Source: Sphingomonadales bacterium UBA7471
Lineage (GTDB): Bacteria; Pseudomonadota; Alphaproteobacteria; Sphingomonadales; Sphingomonadaceae
Assembly (NCBI GenBank): GCA_002479765.1
Contig: DLOZ01000032.1
Coordinates: 68,129 to 132,128 of the forward strand
Direction: 5' to 3'
Length of the DNA stretch: 64,000 nucleotides
A model generated the notes under the pieces. The model was not told where the DNA came from. It did not search any database and was given only the letters and a program-made list of their open reading frames with translations. This document shows, piece after piece, positions 50,812 to 60,614 of the stretch (its first letter is position 1; every line of letters begins with the position of its first letter). The position numbers and the translations under genes are program-made.

Positions 50812-51950
50812 ATGCGCCAGGCGGGATACCGCCGGTTCTCACCCGCATGATATAGACACACCATATTCCCGGCCGGATCAAGCAACCGCGCCTCACGCCA
50901 ACCCCAGCTTTCGTCCTGCGGCATCTGTTCAAAAACATATCCTTGGCTGGTGAGTTCCGTCACCCACGCATCCAACCGCTTGCTTTCAAAATACACCACA
51001 GTCGATGTCGCGCAGTCAGCATGTTGGTGGATCGAAAAGGTAACGCCATTGGGCATTTCAAACCGCGCATAGCCGTTGTCGGGGCTGTCGACGATCTGTT
51101 GAAGGCCAAGCGCTGTGTAAAAATCGACAGAGGCCGCATAATTGCGGCAACCAACGGTGACATGATTGAGCGATGGCCCAGCGACCATCGCATCTTCGCG
51201 CACCGCTTGGTGCCCCATCGGCCCATGACCCTGACCAAGCCCGGGCGCGTCGAGGAGCGCCAAACGCACGAACACGCGCGCACGTTCAATGGCGGGGATG
51301 AGCTCCATGCCCTGCCCCAACCCCGTCGCAATGGCCGTGGCCAAGGTGCAGCCGGTTCCGTGCGTGCTGCGTGTATCAATCCGCGCGTCACTCCAGCTTT
51401 CGCTTTGACCCGGCGCGAGGTGCAGTTCATCGACAATCTGGTCACCGTCCGCATGCCCGCCTTTGATAAGCAACGATATGCGCCGCTCCAGCACGCTATC
51501 CTTCCCGCCGAGCGCCTGCAGCTCGGGCAGATTGGGCGTCGTCAGTGTCGAAAGTCGCATAAGCCGTTCAAATGCGGAGATGGTATCGGCATCCGCCAGC
51601 ACAGCGCCACTCGTTGCCACCATGACGGGGTCGAATATGATCGGACATGACAGCTGCGAAAGACTGTCCGCAACCGCATGTGCCGTGGCCGCATTTCCAA
51701 TCATACCGATTTTTACGGCATCCACGCCAATATCGCTCACGACAGCCGCGATCTGGTCAATGACCATCTGCGTTGGCACCATATGCACCGCATCGACACC
51801 CAGCGTGTTTTGCGCGGTGATTGCGGTAATCGCCGTCATCGCATGCCCGCCGAGCATGGTCACCGTCTTAATATCCGCCTGAATACCTGCGCCACCACCG
51901 CTGTCGGACCCAGCGATGATCAGTATGCGCGCGGGTGTATTTTGAGGCAT
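50808..51950 (-). CDS. thiD: ThiD (HMP/HMP-P kinase) fused to a VOC/glyoxalase domain
   Basis: 380 residues from ATG 51950, overlapping the glmM stop (TGATG). Residues ~1-250 are a ribokinase-fold ThiD: ILIIAGSDSGGGAGIQADI, MVATSGAVL, LLIKGGHADGDQIVDEL, and catalytic STHGTGCTLATAIATGL. Residues ~260-380 form a vicinal-oxygen-chelate domain: SLNHVTVGCRNYAASVDFYT, RFEMPNGVTFSIHQH, LLDPAGNMVCLYHAGE. ThiD phosphorylates hydroxymethylpyrimidine twice for thiamine synthesis. There is no stop codon or frameshift between the halves, so the fusion is real in this sequence. The VOC role is unknown. Confidence 0.92.
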   Translation of the reverse strand: MPQNTPARILIIAGSDSGGGAGIQADIKTVTMLGGHAMTAITAITAQNTLGVDAVHMVPTQMVIDQIAAVVSDIGVDAVKIGMIGNAATAHAVADSLSQLSCPIIFDPVMVATSGAVLADADTISAFERLMRLSTLTTPNLPELQALGGKDSVLERRISLLIKGGHADGDQIVDELHLAPGQSESWSDARIDTRSTHGTGCTLATAIATGLGQGMELIPAIERARVFVRLALLDAPGLGQGHGPMGHQAVREDAMVAGPSLNHVTVGCRNYAASVDFYTALGLQQIVDSPDNGYARFEMPNGVTFSIHQHADCATSTVVYFESKRLDAWVTELTSQGYVFEQMPQDESWGWREARLLDPAGNMVCLYHAGENRRYPAWRI

Positions 51951-53290
51951 CAGGCCGCAGCCGCCCTCACAGCGTCGCATATGCCGTCAACGATCCGCTC
52001 GACCTGTGCAGCATCATCGCCCTCCGCCATCACGCGGATGACGGGTTCAGTGCCCGATGGGCGAATAACCAACCTGCCTGTGCCAGCCAATTCGGCTTCA
52101 GCATCGGCGATCACCTGCTGAACGCGCGCATCATCCAATGGCTTGCCGCCGGAGAAACGGACGTTCTTCAAAAGCTGTGGCACCGGATCAAACAGATGCA
52201 GCACTTCACTGGCTGGTTTCCCGCTCTCGACGAGCTGCGCCAACACTTGAAGCGCGGCAATCGTGCCGTCACCCGTGGTCGCGTGGTCCAAAAGGATCAT
52301 ATGCCCCGATTGTTCGCCACCGACGTTAATGCCATGCTTGCGCATTTCTTCGAGAACGTAGCGGTCACCCACTTTTGCACGGATGAGTTTTAAATGCTGG
52401 CTCTCTAAATAGCGCTCTAGCCCGAGATTGGACATCACCGTCGCAACAATACCATCGCCCGTAAGTTTGCCTGCGCGGCGCATGGCGCAGCCTAGCAAAG
52501 CCATGATCTGGTCACCGTCGACCACTTGGCCATGTTCGTCGACAACGATCAACCGGTCGGCATCGCCGTCAAGCGCAATCCCGATATCCGCGCCCGAAGC
52601 AACAACGGTTTCCTGAAGCGTCGCAACATGCGTTGATCCAACCTTGTCATTGATGTTCTTGCCATTTGGTTCAACCCCGATGGAGGTGACCTTGGCACCC
52701 AGCTCCCAAATGGCCGTTGGTGCGACCTGATATGCTGCGCCATTTGCGCAATCGAGCACGACATGTAGTCCATCGAAACGGATATGTTCCGGCACCGACG
52801 CCTTCACCGCATGAATATACCGCCCGCGGCTGTCTTCGATACGGCGTGCACGGCCAATATCGGGGGCGTCAGCAAGCGTCAGATTCTCACCAAGCAATGC
52901 CTCAATCGCCAGTTCATCGGCATCCGATAATTTATATCCATCAGGTCCAAACAGCTTGATGCCATTGTCTTCATAAGGATTATGGCTGGCGGAGATCATT
53001 ACGCCAAGGTCGGCGCGCATCGACCGCGTCAGGAGCGCAACAGCGGGCGTCGGAATAGGACCAAACTGGACAACATCCATGCCCACGCTGGTGAACCCAG
53101 CCACGAGCGCGTTTTCGATCATATAGCCCGACAAGCGCGTATCTTTCCCGATGACGACCCGGTGCTTATGCCCACCGCGCAGGAAGTGCATGCCTGCGGC
53201 TTGCCCAACCTTCATCGCCATTTCCGGTGTCATGGCACCCACATTGGTGCGCCCTCTGATACCATCCGTCCCGAAATATTTCCGCGCCAT
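51950..53290 (-). CDS. glmM: Phosphoglucosamine mutase
   Basis: 446 residues from ATG 53290; the in-frame extension to 53317 is not homologous. N-terminal KYFGTDGIRGRTN, the phosphoserine loop GVMISASHNPYEDNGIK (catalytic Ser in SASHNP), metal loop ALDGDADRLIVVDE, and substrate loop GGEQSGHMILLDHATTGDG. It converts glucosamine-6-P to glucosamine-1-P for UDP-GlcNAc and peptidoglycan. It is coupled to the ThiD-VOC gene downstream and divergent from a symporter gene. Confidence 0.97.
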   Translation of the reverse strand: MARKYFGTDGIRGRTNVGAMTPEMAMKVGQAAGMHFLRGGHKHRVVIGKDTRLSGYMIENALVAGFTSVGMDVVQFGPIPTPAVALLTRSMRADLGVMISASHNPYEDNGIKLFGPDGYKLSDADELAIEALLGENLTLADAPDIGRARRIEDSRGRYIHAVKASVPEHIRFDGLHVVLDCANGAAYQVAPTAIWELGAKVTSIGVEPNGKNINDKVGSTHVATLQETVVASGADIGIALDGDADRLIVVDEHGQVVDGDQIMALLGCAMRRAGKLTGDGIVATVMSNLGLERYLESQHLKLIRAKVGDRYVLEEMRKHGINVGGEQSGHMILLDHATTGDGTIAALQVLAQLVESGKPASEVLHLFDPVPQLLKNVRFSGGKPLDDARVQQVIADAEAELAGTGRLVIRPSGTEPVIRVMAEGDDAAQVERIVDGICDAVRAAAA

Positions 53291-53386
53291 TTTGGTTCCT
53301 GCCATTCTGCGGTTCATATTGTGAATTTCCGCGCTGCTAAGCCTCTCCCTTGCATAGGGAGCGATGGGCTGGCAAGACCCGATCCT

Positions 53387-54631
53387 ATGTCAAACGCTAC
53401 CCGTATTCTGATCGCCCTTATCATTGGCCTTGCCCTCGGCATTTTCGTTACCGCGCAGTTCCCTGCCGCTGGCGAAAAGCTGGATTTGATCCTCGACATT
53501 GTGGGAACATTATGGCTCAACGGCCTGCGCATGACTGTTGTTCCGTTGGTGGTCGCATTGGTTATCACTGGAATAGTCAAAAGCGCGGAGGCCGCGCGGG
53601 CCGGGCCGATGGCAGCGCGCACCATCAGCTGGATAGTCGTGATGATGTTCATGTCGGCTGCGTTGGGCGCACTGTTGACGCCAATGGTGCTTTCACTTTG
53701 GCCCATGCCACAAGAAAGTGCGGACGCTTTACGGTCGGCACTGACAACGGCGCCAGCGGTCGCCGAACAACCCAGTTTGCGTGATTTCGTCGTTGCGTTG
53801 GTGCCAACCAATCCAATTTCGGCCGCCGCAAGTGACTCCATCTTGCCGCTTCTGATTTTCACGCTCGTCTTTGCCTTTGCCGTCACGCGCCTTAAGCAAG
53901 AGCCAAGGGCGCACATGGCTGGATTTTTTAGCGCGCTTGCCGACGCCATGATCCTCGTTATCGAATGGGTGCTAAAGCTCGCGCCCATCGGTGTATTTGC
54001 CTTGGCATTTGTCGTTGGCGCGCGATCTGGATTGGCTGCCTTAGGTGCCGTTGCCCATTATATCGCCACGGTCTCCATCGTCGGTATCATCGTCGGCGCC
54101 TTTGCTTATCCCATTGCGGTTTTTGCCGGCAAAGTGCGTTTCCGCGATTTTGCCCGTCAGATTGCCCCGGTTCAAGCCTTTGCCGTGTCCACACAATCAT
54201 CCTTGGCCAGCCTTCCGTTGATGTTGAAGAAGTCAGAAGCGTTGGGCGTTCGAGAGTCTACTGCCGGACTGGTGCTGCCAATGGCGGTGGCATTGTTGCG
54301 TGCCACTGGCCCTGCAATGAACCTTGCCGTCGCGCTTTATGTTGCAAACTGGTTTGGCGTAAAGCTTGACGCGTTCGATTATGGCGCGGCAATTTTCATC
54401 GCTGCGCTGACCTCCATGGGCGCGGTAAGCCTTCCCGGAACCGTCAGCTTTGTGACCTCAATCGCGCCAATTTGTATCGCGCTTGGCATTCCCGTGGAAC
54501 CACTCGCCTTGTTAATCGCGGTCGAAACCCTGCCGGATATTTTCCGGACAACCGGCAATGTCCAAATGGACGTTGCTCTCGCTACCGCCATTGAAGCACC
54601 AGAAAAGGAAAACGCCCATGCAATATCGTGA
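53387..54631 (+). CDS. Dicarboxylate/amino acid:cation symporter (DAACS family)
   Basis: 414 residues from ATG 53387; the ORF is open 135 codons further upstream, but that part lies antisense to glmM and is not coding. About eight transmembrane helices plus two re-entrant hairpins. The substrate-site signature AVSTQSSLASLPLMLK (equivalent to the serine-rich loop of GltP/DctA) and the later GPAMNLAVALYV and SLPGTVSFVTSIAPIC segments are intact. Likely substrate is glutamate, aspartate or C4-dicarboxylate with Na+ or H+. It overlaps the following aldo/keto reductase by 14 nt. Confidence 0.9.
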   Translation: MSNATRILIALIIGLALGIFVTAQFPAAGEKLDLILDIVGTLWLNGLRMTVVPLVVALVITGIVKSAEAARAGPMAARTISWIVVMMFMSAALGALLTPMVLSLWPMPQESADALRSALTTAPAVAEQPSLRDFVVALVPTNPISAAASDSILPLLIFTLVFAFAVTRLKQEPRAHMAGFFSALADAMILVIEWVLKLAPIGVFALAFVVGARSGLAALGAVAHYIATVSIVGIIVGAFAYPIAVFAGKVRFRDFARQIAPVQAFAVSTQSSLASLPLMLKKSEALGVRESTAGLVLPMAVALLRATGPAMNLAVALYVANWFGVKLDAFDYGAAIFIAALTSMGAVSLPGTVSFVTSIAPICIALGIPVEPLALLIAVETLPDIFRTTGNVQMDVALATAIEAPEKENAHAIS

Positions 54632-55613
54632 ACTTGGCCACGGCCTGAAAGCCTCCGCCATTGGCGTCGGTTGTATGCCGATGATCAAAGGCGGCAACAT
54701 CACTTATGGGCAAGATGCCGATCCCGATGAGGCGATCAAAACGATCCATCGCGCGATCGACATGGGCATCACTTTTTTCGACACGGCACAGATTTATGGT
54801 CCGTTCCAGAATGAAGAACTGGTTGGCGAGGCAATCAAAGGCAAACGCGACGGGTTGGTTATCGCCAGCAAATTCGGTTTCAAATTCGACGGCGGAAATA
54901 TCGTCGGCGTGGATGGCTCTGCAACCAATGCAAAATCAGCTGTCGAAGGCACGTTGAAGCGCTTGGGCATCGACTGCCTCGATCTCTATTACCAGCACCG
55001 CGTGGACCCTGCTGTGCCGATCGAAGAGACCGTTGGCGCAATGGCGGATTTAATCACGGAAGGCAAAATCAAGCATATCGGCCTGTCCGAAGCAGGACCA
55101 GAAACGCTCCGCCGTGCAGCGGCGGTTGCGCCAATCTCCGCCCTGCAAAGCGAATATTCGCTGTGGGAGCGCGATATCGAAGACGATATCCTGCCAACCT
55201 GCCGCGAACTTGGCATAGGCTTTGTGCCTTATTCGCCATTGGGTCGCGGCTTCCTGACAGGTTCGTTCCGTAGCCTTGACGAGCTGCCTGAGAATGATTG
55301 GCGGCGGCAAGACCCGCGGTTTCAGGGTGACAATTTTGCCGCCAACCTTGCGATTGTCGACGTCGTGGGCGAAATTGCGGCCAAGCACCATGCGTCACAT
55401 GCGCAGATCGCGCTGGCTTGGATATTGGCGCAAGGCACCGACATTGTCCCGATCCCGGGCTTTAAACGCCGCGTGACAATGGAGGATAGCGCACGCGCGG
55501 TTGACGTTACGCTGGATGCCGACGATCTTTCCAGGCTCGATTTAGCGGCTCCGCGTGGCGGGACAGCAGGTCCGCGTTACGGCGAGCGTGGCATGCGGAT
55601 GGTTCGGCTTTAA
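54618..55613 (+). CDS. Aldo/keto reductase
   Basis: 331 residues from ATG 54618. TIM-barrel AKR with catalytic Tyr in FDTAQIYGPFQNEELVG, Lys in VIASKFGFK, His in LYYQHRVDPAVPIEET, and NADPH-binding PIPGFKRRVTMEDSA near the end. It reduces aldehydes or ketones with NADPH; the substrate cannot be told. The sequence resembles YakC/AKR13-type enzymes. It is co-directional with and overlapping the symporter, suggesting co-transcription, and ends convergent with the NnrU gene (4-bp overlap). Confidence 0.92.
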   Translation: MQYRELGHGLKASAIGVGCMPMIKGGNITYGQDADPDEAIKTIHRAIDMGITFFDTAQIYGPFQNEELVGEAIKGKRDGLVIASKFGFKFDGGNIVGVDGSATNAKSAVEGTLKRLGIDCLDLYYQHRVDPAVPIEETVGAMADLITEGKIKHIGLSEAGPETLRRAAAVAPISALQSEYSLWERDIEDDILPTCRELGIGFVPYSPLGRGFLTGSFRSLDELPENDWRRQDPRFQGDNFAANLAIVDVVGEIAAKHHASHAQIALAWILAQGTDIVPIPGFKRRVTMEDSARAVDVTLDADDLSRLDLAAPRGGTAGPRYGERGMRMVRL

Positions 55614-56287
55614 AAGCTGAACCATCGAAACAGGCCAGCGCCAGCGACATTCCAATATGGGTGCGCCCAAGTTGCGACGGCCCAGAGGATTATCCCCGCA
55701 ATCCACGGACCGATCCCGACTTGGAACAAAGCCACGGGGTGGATGGCAAAATGCGTCCTGCCCAGCCACCCGTCCCATTCGGCGCCCATGAGCTTGCGTT
55801 TCTTGATTTCCTGCGCCTTTGAACCCACCAGTGCGAGGAAAACCAAGCTTCCGGCAAAAATGAAATTGTCGATCCGAGGCGCGACCAAAATATGCGCAAC
55901 GCCCCACAGCGCAATGCCCCACATCATCGGGTGACGGGTTGCCTTGAACACACCAGAGGGTATTTGCCCCGCCATGGCGTCGGGCACACCCGGCAATGAC
56001 GGATTACGAATGAACGATCCGGAAAACAGGACAGCCGCGACCAAAGTCAGCACGCTTGCAACGATCCACACGCCGTCACTGGCGGGCCACAGCGTCTCTC
56101 CCTTTGGCACACGCCCAAATTCAAAAAGCATCCAACCAAATGTCACGAACGAGACGAGCGAATAAAGCCCCAGAAATCCGTTTACACCGAATCTCATGAC
56201 CATAATCGCGCGCCAAGGATGCGACATGACAAAATGGCTACCGACAAACAATATGGCGGCAGCAACCAAGAACACATATTCGCTCAT
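55610..56287 (-). CDS. NnrU family membrane protein
   Basis: 225 residues and six or seven transmembrane helices. The conserved NnrU features are SHFVMSHPWR near the start, FKATRHPMMWGIALWG in the middle and AQEIKKRKLMGAEWD after it. NnrU was first named in denitrifiers; most members, as here, lie away from nitrogen oxide genes, and the fold is related to isoprenylcysteine methyltransferase-like (ICMT/MTH) membrane proteins. No local context for nitric oxide metabolism is seen. Confidence 0.88.
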   Translation of the reverse strand: MSEYVFLVAAAILFVGSHFVMSHPWRAIMVMRFGVNGFLGLYSLVSFVTFGWMLFEFGRVPKGETLWPASDGVWIVASVLTLVAAVLFSGSFIRNPSLPGVPDAMAGQIPSGVFKATRHPMMWGIALWGVAHILVAPRIDNFIFAGSLVFLALVGSKAQEIKKRKLMGAEWDGWLGRTHFAIHPVALFQVGIGPWIAGIILWAVATWAHPYWNVAGAGLFRWFSF

Positions 56288-56337
56288 AACCTCTACTCCC
56301 GCCGCCGGACGTCTCCACTCAATCGCAGACCATTAAA

Positions 56338-57630
56338 TCAACGATCATATGCCTTTGGCAAATCACCCTCTGTTGGCCGCGCATAACGGTCACGCAGTCG
56401 GTTTTGACGATTACCCAATGGCTGTTCAACGCCGTCGATCATGACGGTTGTCGGCGCAGAGGACAGCTCAAGCGGATCGCCATCCCAAATAACCACGTCA
56501 GCCACTCTACCTGCCTTAAGGCTACCCAAACGGTCACCAACACCCATGATCTCGGCAGGAACCGAGCTAATCGCGGCAAACGCCTCATCCCATGTCAGGC
56601 CGGTCGCTCCGGGCACGCGCTCAAGGCTTACGATATTGCCTGCATATTGCGTCGTGTACCGCAGTTGGTGCGAATCCCGGTCATTGATCATGCCAATGGC
56701 AACCTGCACACCGGCATCTTTCATGCGACCGATATTGCTCTGCGTTGCCCCCAGCATTTCAAACGATGCGGGCAAGTCGTTCAACGCCGACGCGATAACG
56801 GGAATACGGGCTTGCGCGAGTTGCGGTGCGACCCGCCATCCTTCGCTTACCCCAACAAATACCATTTTGATCGATGGGAAGTCGCGTTTCAGCTCAATGA
56901 GCCGGAGCATATCATTTGCGCCTTCGACATGGATCAATAGACGGGTTTCGCCGCGCAGCACTGATAACAATGCCTTGGCGTCTTCTGCTTTTAGCAAATC
57001 ATCGTCAAAGGTACCACGGCCTGCAGCATAATCCTGCGCTTCACGCAACATCGCGCGGAAATGCAAATGCGTTCCAGCGCGGCTTCCACCAGCGGCATCC
57101 GCACCCTCTTCACCGAATTCGGCAAACTGAAATGCACGTGCCTTGGTAACAGGATTACTGTCCGCTCCCAGATCCGCAATGGCGCCCTGCCCTGCGAAAA
57201 TTGAAGCAGCGCCTTCAGGTGCGACGACTGCGCGCGTTACGCCGGCGGAACGGTTGACCGCAAATGGCGACCGGAACGGATCAATCGCAGGGGCAACGTC
57301 GATGGCTGCGGAGAAACCGCTGCGACCGCCACTTTTGTCGTTCGTGCCGTTAACGGCATCGACTTCAGCGAGACCAAGACGAGTGAAGCCAGCGAAAACG
57401 CCAGGCGTTACCCATTTTCCCGACGCGTCGATACGGCGTGCGCCCGACGGGACCGAAACACCGGCACCAGCAGCAACAACAACGCCATCACGCACGACCA
57501 CAGTGCCACCATCAATGGGTGCGCTGCCATCGCCGATCACAACGCGGCCGCCGGTAATGGCAATGGTTTCAGCCGAAACGGGTGTCGCAAAAGCCGCAAG
57601 CGTAGCGGCAGCATAGAGGAAATGCCTCAT
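56338..57630 (-). CDS. Exported amidohydrolase-like protein lacking the HxH motif
   Basis: 430 residues with signal peptide (FLYAAATLAAFATPVSA). It has the amidohydrolase frame: beta-sandwich strand IAITGGRVVIGDGSAPI, C-terminal GSLKAGRVADVVIWDGDPLE, and a barrel between. At the place of the metal motif (normally DxHxH) it reads WVTPGVFAGFTRLGL, so both first-shell histidines are missing. Of the later ligand positions only LLIHVEG looks conserved. It may be a non-catalytic partner of the adjoining amidohydrolase, with which it overlaps by 4 nt (ATGA). Confidence 0.88.
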   Translation of the reverse strand: MRHFLYAAATLAAFATPVSAETIAITGGRVVIGDGSAPIDGGTVVVRDGVVVAAGAGVSVPSGARRIDASGKWVTPGVFAGFTRLGLAEVDAVNGTNDKSGGRSGFSAAIDVAPAIDPFRSPFAVNRSAGVTRAVVAPEGAASIFAGQGAIADLGADSNPVTKARAFQFAEFGEEGADAAGGSRAGTHLHFRAMLREAQDYAAGRGTFDDDLLKAEDAKALLSVLRGETRLLIHVEGANDMLRLIELKRDFPSIKMVFVGVSEGWRVAPQLAQARIPVIASALNDLPASFEMLGATQSNIGRMKDAGVQVAIGMINDRDSHQLRYTTQYAGNIVSLERVPGATGLTWDEAFAAISSVPAEIMGVGDRLGSLKAGRVADVVIWDGDPLELSSAPTTVMIDGVEQPLGNRQNRLRDRYARPTEGDLPKAYDR

Positions 57631-59030
57631 TTCACATCTCCTTCACCGGGTTGGCCAAGCTCAAAGTCGCTGACCGGACGTATTTTCGGGTTGCTGGCAT
57701 CAAACATCAACGCGCCATCAATCCAAACCTTGTCAGGACGCGCGTATACGCTGAGCGGATTGCCGTTCCAAAGCACCAGATCGGCCATTTTACCGGGCTT
57801 TAAACTGCCGGTTTTGTCCGAAATGCCAAGCGCCTTGGCTGGATTGTAGGTCAGCCATTTGATGACTTCCGCATCGCTGATATTGATGCCCATTCTACGA
57901 CCATCGGCCTGCGCCTTTGCCGCCTCTTGGTTCAGACGCTGGATCTGGTTTTCATCATCGGAGTGAATGATCACGCACGCACCCGTGTTGTGCAATATCG
58001 CGGCATTTTCAGGGATCGCGTCATAGGCTTCCATTTTGAAGCCCCACCAGTCCGCCCAAACGGCCGAACACACGCCATTGTCGCGCAACAAATCAGCGAT
58101 TTTGTAACTCTCAACCGCGTGGTGGAAAGTCGAAACCTTGTAGCCAAATTCTTTCGCCATATCGAGAACGAGCGCCATTTCGTCGGCGCGATAGCAGTGA
58201 TTCTGGATCGAGATGTCGCCATCCAAAACGCCCGCAAGCGTTTCAAGGCCAAGATCGCGGGTATATTCCTTACCGCTGTCGCGTTTTTTCTTGTAATCCT
58301 GCGCCTTAATCCATGTCTGACGGTTGACGGCGATGTTGCCCATGCGGGTTGAGGGCATGCGCCCCTTGCTGCCATACACGCGCTTCGGATTTTCGCCGCA
58401 GGCCATTTTCATACCGTACGGCGCGCCTGGGAACTTCATGCCCTGCACCGTGCGCGCATAAACATTCTTTAGCACCACAGAGCGCCCCCCCATAAGGTTG
58501 GCCGATCCGGGCAGAATCTGCAGCGCAGTGACACCGCCATTGGCGAGCGCGCGGCTAAAACCCGGATCCTGCGGCCATACGCTGTGCTCCGCCCAAACTT
58601 CGGGCGTAGTCGGCGATGTCGCTTCGTTCCCGTCGCTATGGGCTTCCACCGATGGCGAAGGATAATCTCCGAGATGTGAGTGGATATCAATGATGCCCGG
58701 CGTCACAAACTTGCCTGCACCGTCCACAACAACTGTACCCGAAGGTATAACAGTGTCCGGCCCACCGACGCTGCTAATCTTGCCGCCCGAAATGAAGACG
58801 ACGCCATTTTCGATTTTGCCGCCTTCGCCATCGTAAATGGTGACATTACGGATGGCGGTCGCAACGCCGGGATATGCCTTATATGTCGACGGAAACGGCA
58901 CCGGTGCCTTTTCGACCGGCTTTGCAACAGGTGCCGCAGAAACCGTCTTTGGACCTTCTGCGTTCGAACAAGCCATAAGAGCCAGCGGCAGCACAAGATA
59001 TGCGCTACGCAATGCATTAAATTTTGCCAT
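57627..59030 (-). CDS. Lipoprotein amidohydrolase (imidazolonepropionase-like)
   Basis: 467 residues from ATG 59030 (a GTG lies 3 nt before). The N-terminus has lipobox LALMACS, so it should be a lipid-anchored periplasmic or outer-membrane protein. Metal ligands typical of the amidohydrolase superfamily are present: HSH in TPGIIDIHSHLG, H in ISIQNHCYRADEMA, STFHHAVESYK, and catalytic Asp in IHSDDENQIQR. Together with the downstream HxH-less paralogue and the POT transporter upstream, it suggests extracytoplasmic cleavage of a peptide-like or cyclic amide compound followed by uptake. Substrate unknown. Confidence 0.9.
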   Translation of the reverse strand: MAKFNALRSAYLVLPLALMACSNAEGPKTVSAAPVAKPVEKAPVPFPSTYKAYPGVATAIRNVTIYDGEGGKIENGVVFISGGKISSVGGPDTVIPSGTVVVDGAGKFVTPGIIDIHSHLGDYPSPSVEAHSDGNEATSPTTPEVWAEHSVWPQDPGFSRALANGGVTALQILPGSANLMGGRSVVLKNVYARTVQGMKFPGAPYGMKMACGENPKRVYGSKGRMPSTRMGNIAVNRQTWIKAQDYKKKRDSGKEYTRDLGLETLAGVLDGDISIQNHCYRADEMALVLDMAKEFGYKVSTFHHAVESYKIADLLRDNGVCSAVWADWWGFKMEAYDAIPENAAILHNTGACVIIHSDDENQIQRLNQEAAKAQADGRRMGINISDAEVIKWLTYNPAKALGISDKTGSLKPGKMADLVLWNGNPLSVYARPDKVWIDGALMFDASNPKIRPVSDFELGQPGEGDVK

Positions 59031-59087
59031 CACTTAACTCCAGTTTGTGGGACGAATGCCAGCGGCAGCGGCTTCGCCTGCTTCTGC

Positions 59088-60614
59088 CTAATCTTCAAGA
59101 TTTCCGTCGTCACGCAGGGTGTCGAGGTGCATCAGTTTCCTGATGAGCGGCGAAATTACGACAACCGCAACACCTACGCCAATCGCGATCCAGCCGATTT
59201 GGCTGTACACAGCCATAACGACTTCGCGGCCAGCACCTTCGCCGGATGCAGCTTCCGAACCCGTTGCAGAGGCGATGAGGCCCGCTACGAAATTACCGGT
59301 AGCTGATGCAAAGAACCATGTGCCCATGATCAACGAAGCGAGATGCGCCGGCGCGAGGCGGTTCATAGCGCTGAGGCCGACAGGTGACAGACACAATTCG
59401 CCGGTGGTGTGGAACAGGTAGATCAGGAAAATGAACAACACAGGAACCATGCTATCCGCGCCCGCAGCAGCAGAACCTGCGACCAGAACGAGGAAACCAA
59501 TTCCGAGTTGTACAATGCCCAGACCGAACTTTGCCGGTGCAGAAGGTTCAAGCCCTTTGCGGCCCAGCGCGGTCCAAGCCCACGCAAACAGCGGCGCAAG
59601 CAAGACGATGTAAATCGCGTTCAACGATTGGAACACTGATGCGGGAACGCCAGCACGATCGACATGGCGGTCGGTAAACAGGTTAAGCGACGATCCAGCT
59701 TGTTCGAACAAAGCCCAGAACAGGATCGAACCGATAATTAGGAACATCGCCGCGAAAATGCGGTCACGGTCATGTGGTTCAAGCTTGCGAACAGCAGTCC
59801 ACAAAACATACGCAACCAGAATGGCACCGGCGATACCAAGCATCGTCCCAACGATAGCCTGGTTTTGTACCAGCCACCAGCAAGCGGCAACGACAACCAA
59901 GCCGACCAAATACAAAAGCCACTCCAGCTTAATGCCCATCACAGGCTTATTCAAAGCTGCCGGATCAGCGGGTTCGCCGCGTCCAAGCAACAACGGCTTG
60001 AATAGGACAAATACAATGAGGCCAAACAACATACCGATGCCAGCAGCACCAAAACCAAATGACCAGCCATAGGTCTCACCGAGATAACCGCAGAGCAATG
60101 CGCCCAGCGCCGCGCCCAAGTTAATGCCCATGTAGAAAATGGTGTACGCACCATCGCGACGGACGTCGGTCCGTGGATAGAGTTGCCCAACAATCACGGA
60201 AATATTGGCCTTTAGAAAGCCTGATCCCACGATAATGAACGCCAGCGCAAGCCAGAAGATATTCAACGCAGCAGCATCTTGTCCGCCCGAGCCTTCAAAG
60301 CCCATGAGCAGATGCCCAAAGGTCAACAATATAGCGCCATATGTTACCGCTTTGCGTTGCCCAAGCCATCGGTCCGCCAAATAGCCGCCAAGTACCGGCG
60401 TGATATATACCAAAGCCGTGTAAGCGCCATAAATGGCGCCCGATTTTTCATCCGAAAAAAGCCAATGCTTTGTCAGATAAAAAATCAGCAGTGCGCGCAT
60501 TCCGTAATAAGAAAAGCGCTCCCACATTTCGGCAAAGAATAGAACGAAAAGACCTTTGGGATGGCCAAGGAATGTCCCTGCTGCATCTCCATCTTGCGCA
60601 TATGATGTCGCCAT
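59088..60614 (-). CDS. Proton-dependent oligopeptide transporter (POT/PTR family)
   Basis: 508 residues and about 14 transmembrane helices. The ExxERFxYY motif appears as EMWERFSYYGMRALLIFYL, the PTR2 signature as GGYLADRWLGQRKAVTYGA and FYMGINLGAALGALLCGYLGE, and the last signature as FFASATGNFVAGLI. It takes up di- and tripeptides with protons. It lies immediately upstream of the two amidohydrolases on the same strand (57-bp gap), so a peptide-scavenging operon is likely. It is divergent from the nitroreductase. Confidence 0.94.
   Translation of the reverse strand: MATSYAQDGDAAGTFLGHPKGLFVLFFAEMWERFSYYGMRALLIFYLTKHWLFSDEKSGAIYGAYTALVYITPVLGGYLADRWLGQRKAVTYGAILLTFGHLLMGFEGSGGQDAAALNIFWLALAFIIVGSGFLKANISVIVGQLYPRTDVRRDGAYTIFYMGINLGAALGALLCGYLGETYGWSFGFGAAGIGMLFGLIVFVLFKPLLLGRGEPADPAALNKPVMGIKLEWLLYLVGLVVVAACWWLVQNQAIVGTMLGIAGAILVAYVLWTAVRKLEPHDRDRIFAAMFLIIGSILFWALFEQAGSSLNLFTDRHVDRAGVPASVFQSLNAIYIVLLAPLFAWAWTALGRKGLEPSAPAKFGLGIVQLGIGFLVLVAGSAAAGADSMVPVLFIFLIYLFHTTGELCLSPVGLSAMNRLAPAHLASLIMGTWFFASATGNFVAGLIASATGSEAASGEGAGREVVMAVYSQIGWIAIGVGVAVVVISPLIRKLMHLDTLRDDGNLED

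Noticed and set aside
52982..53386. 135-codon N-terminal extension of the symporter ORF
   Set aside because: It runs antisense to glmM and is hydrophilic; the symporter family begins at MSNATRILIALIIG (53387).
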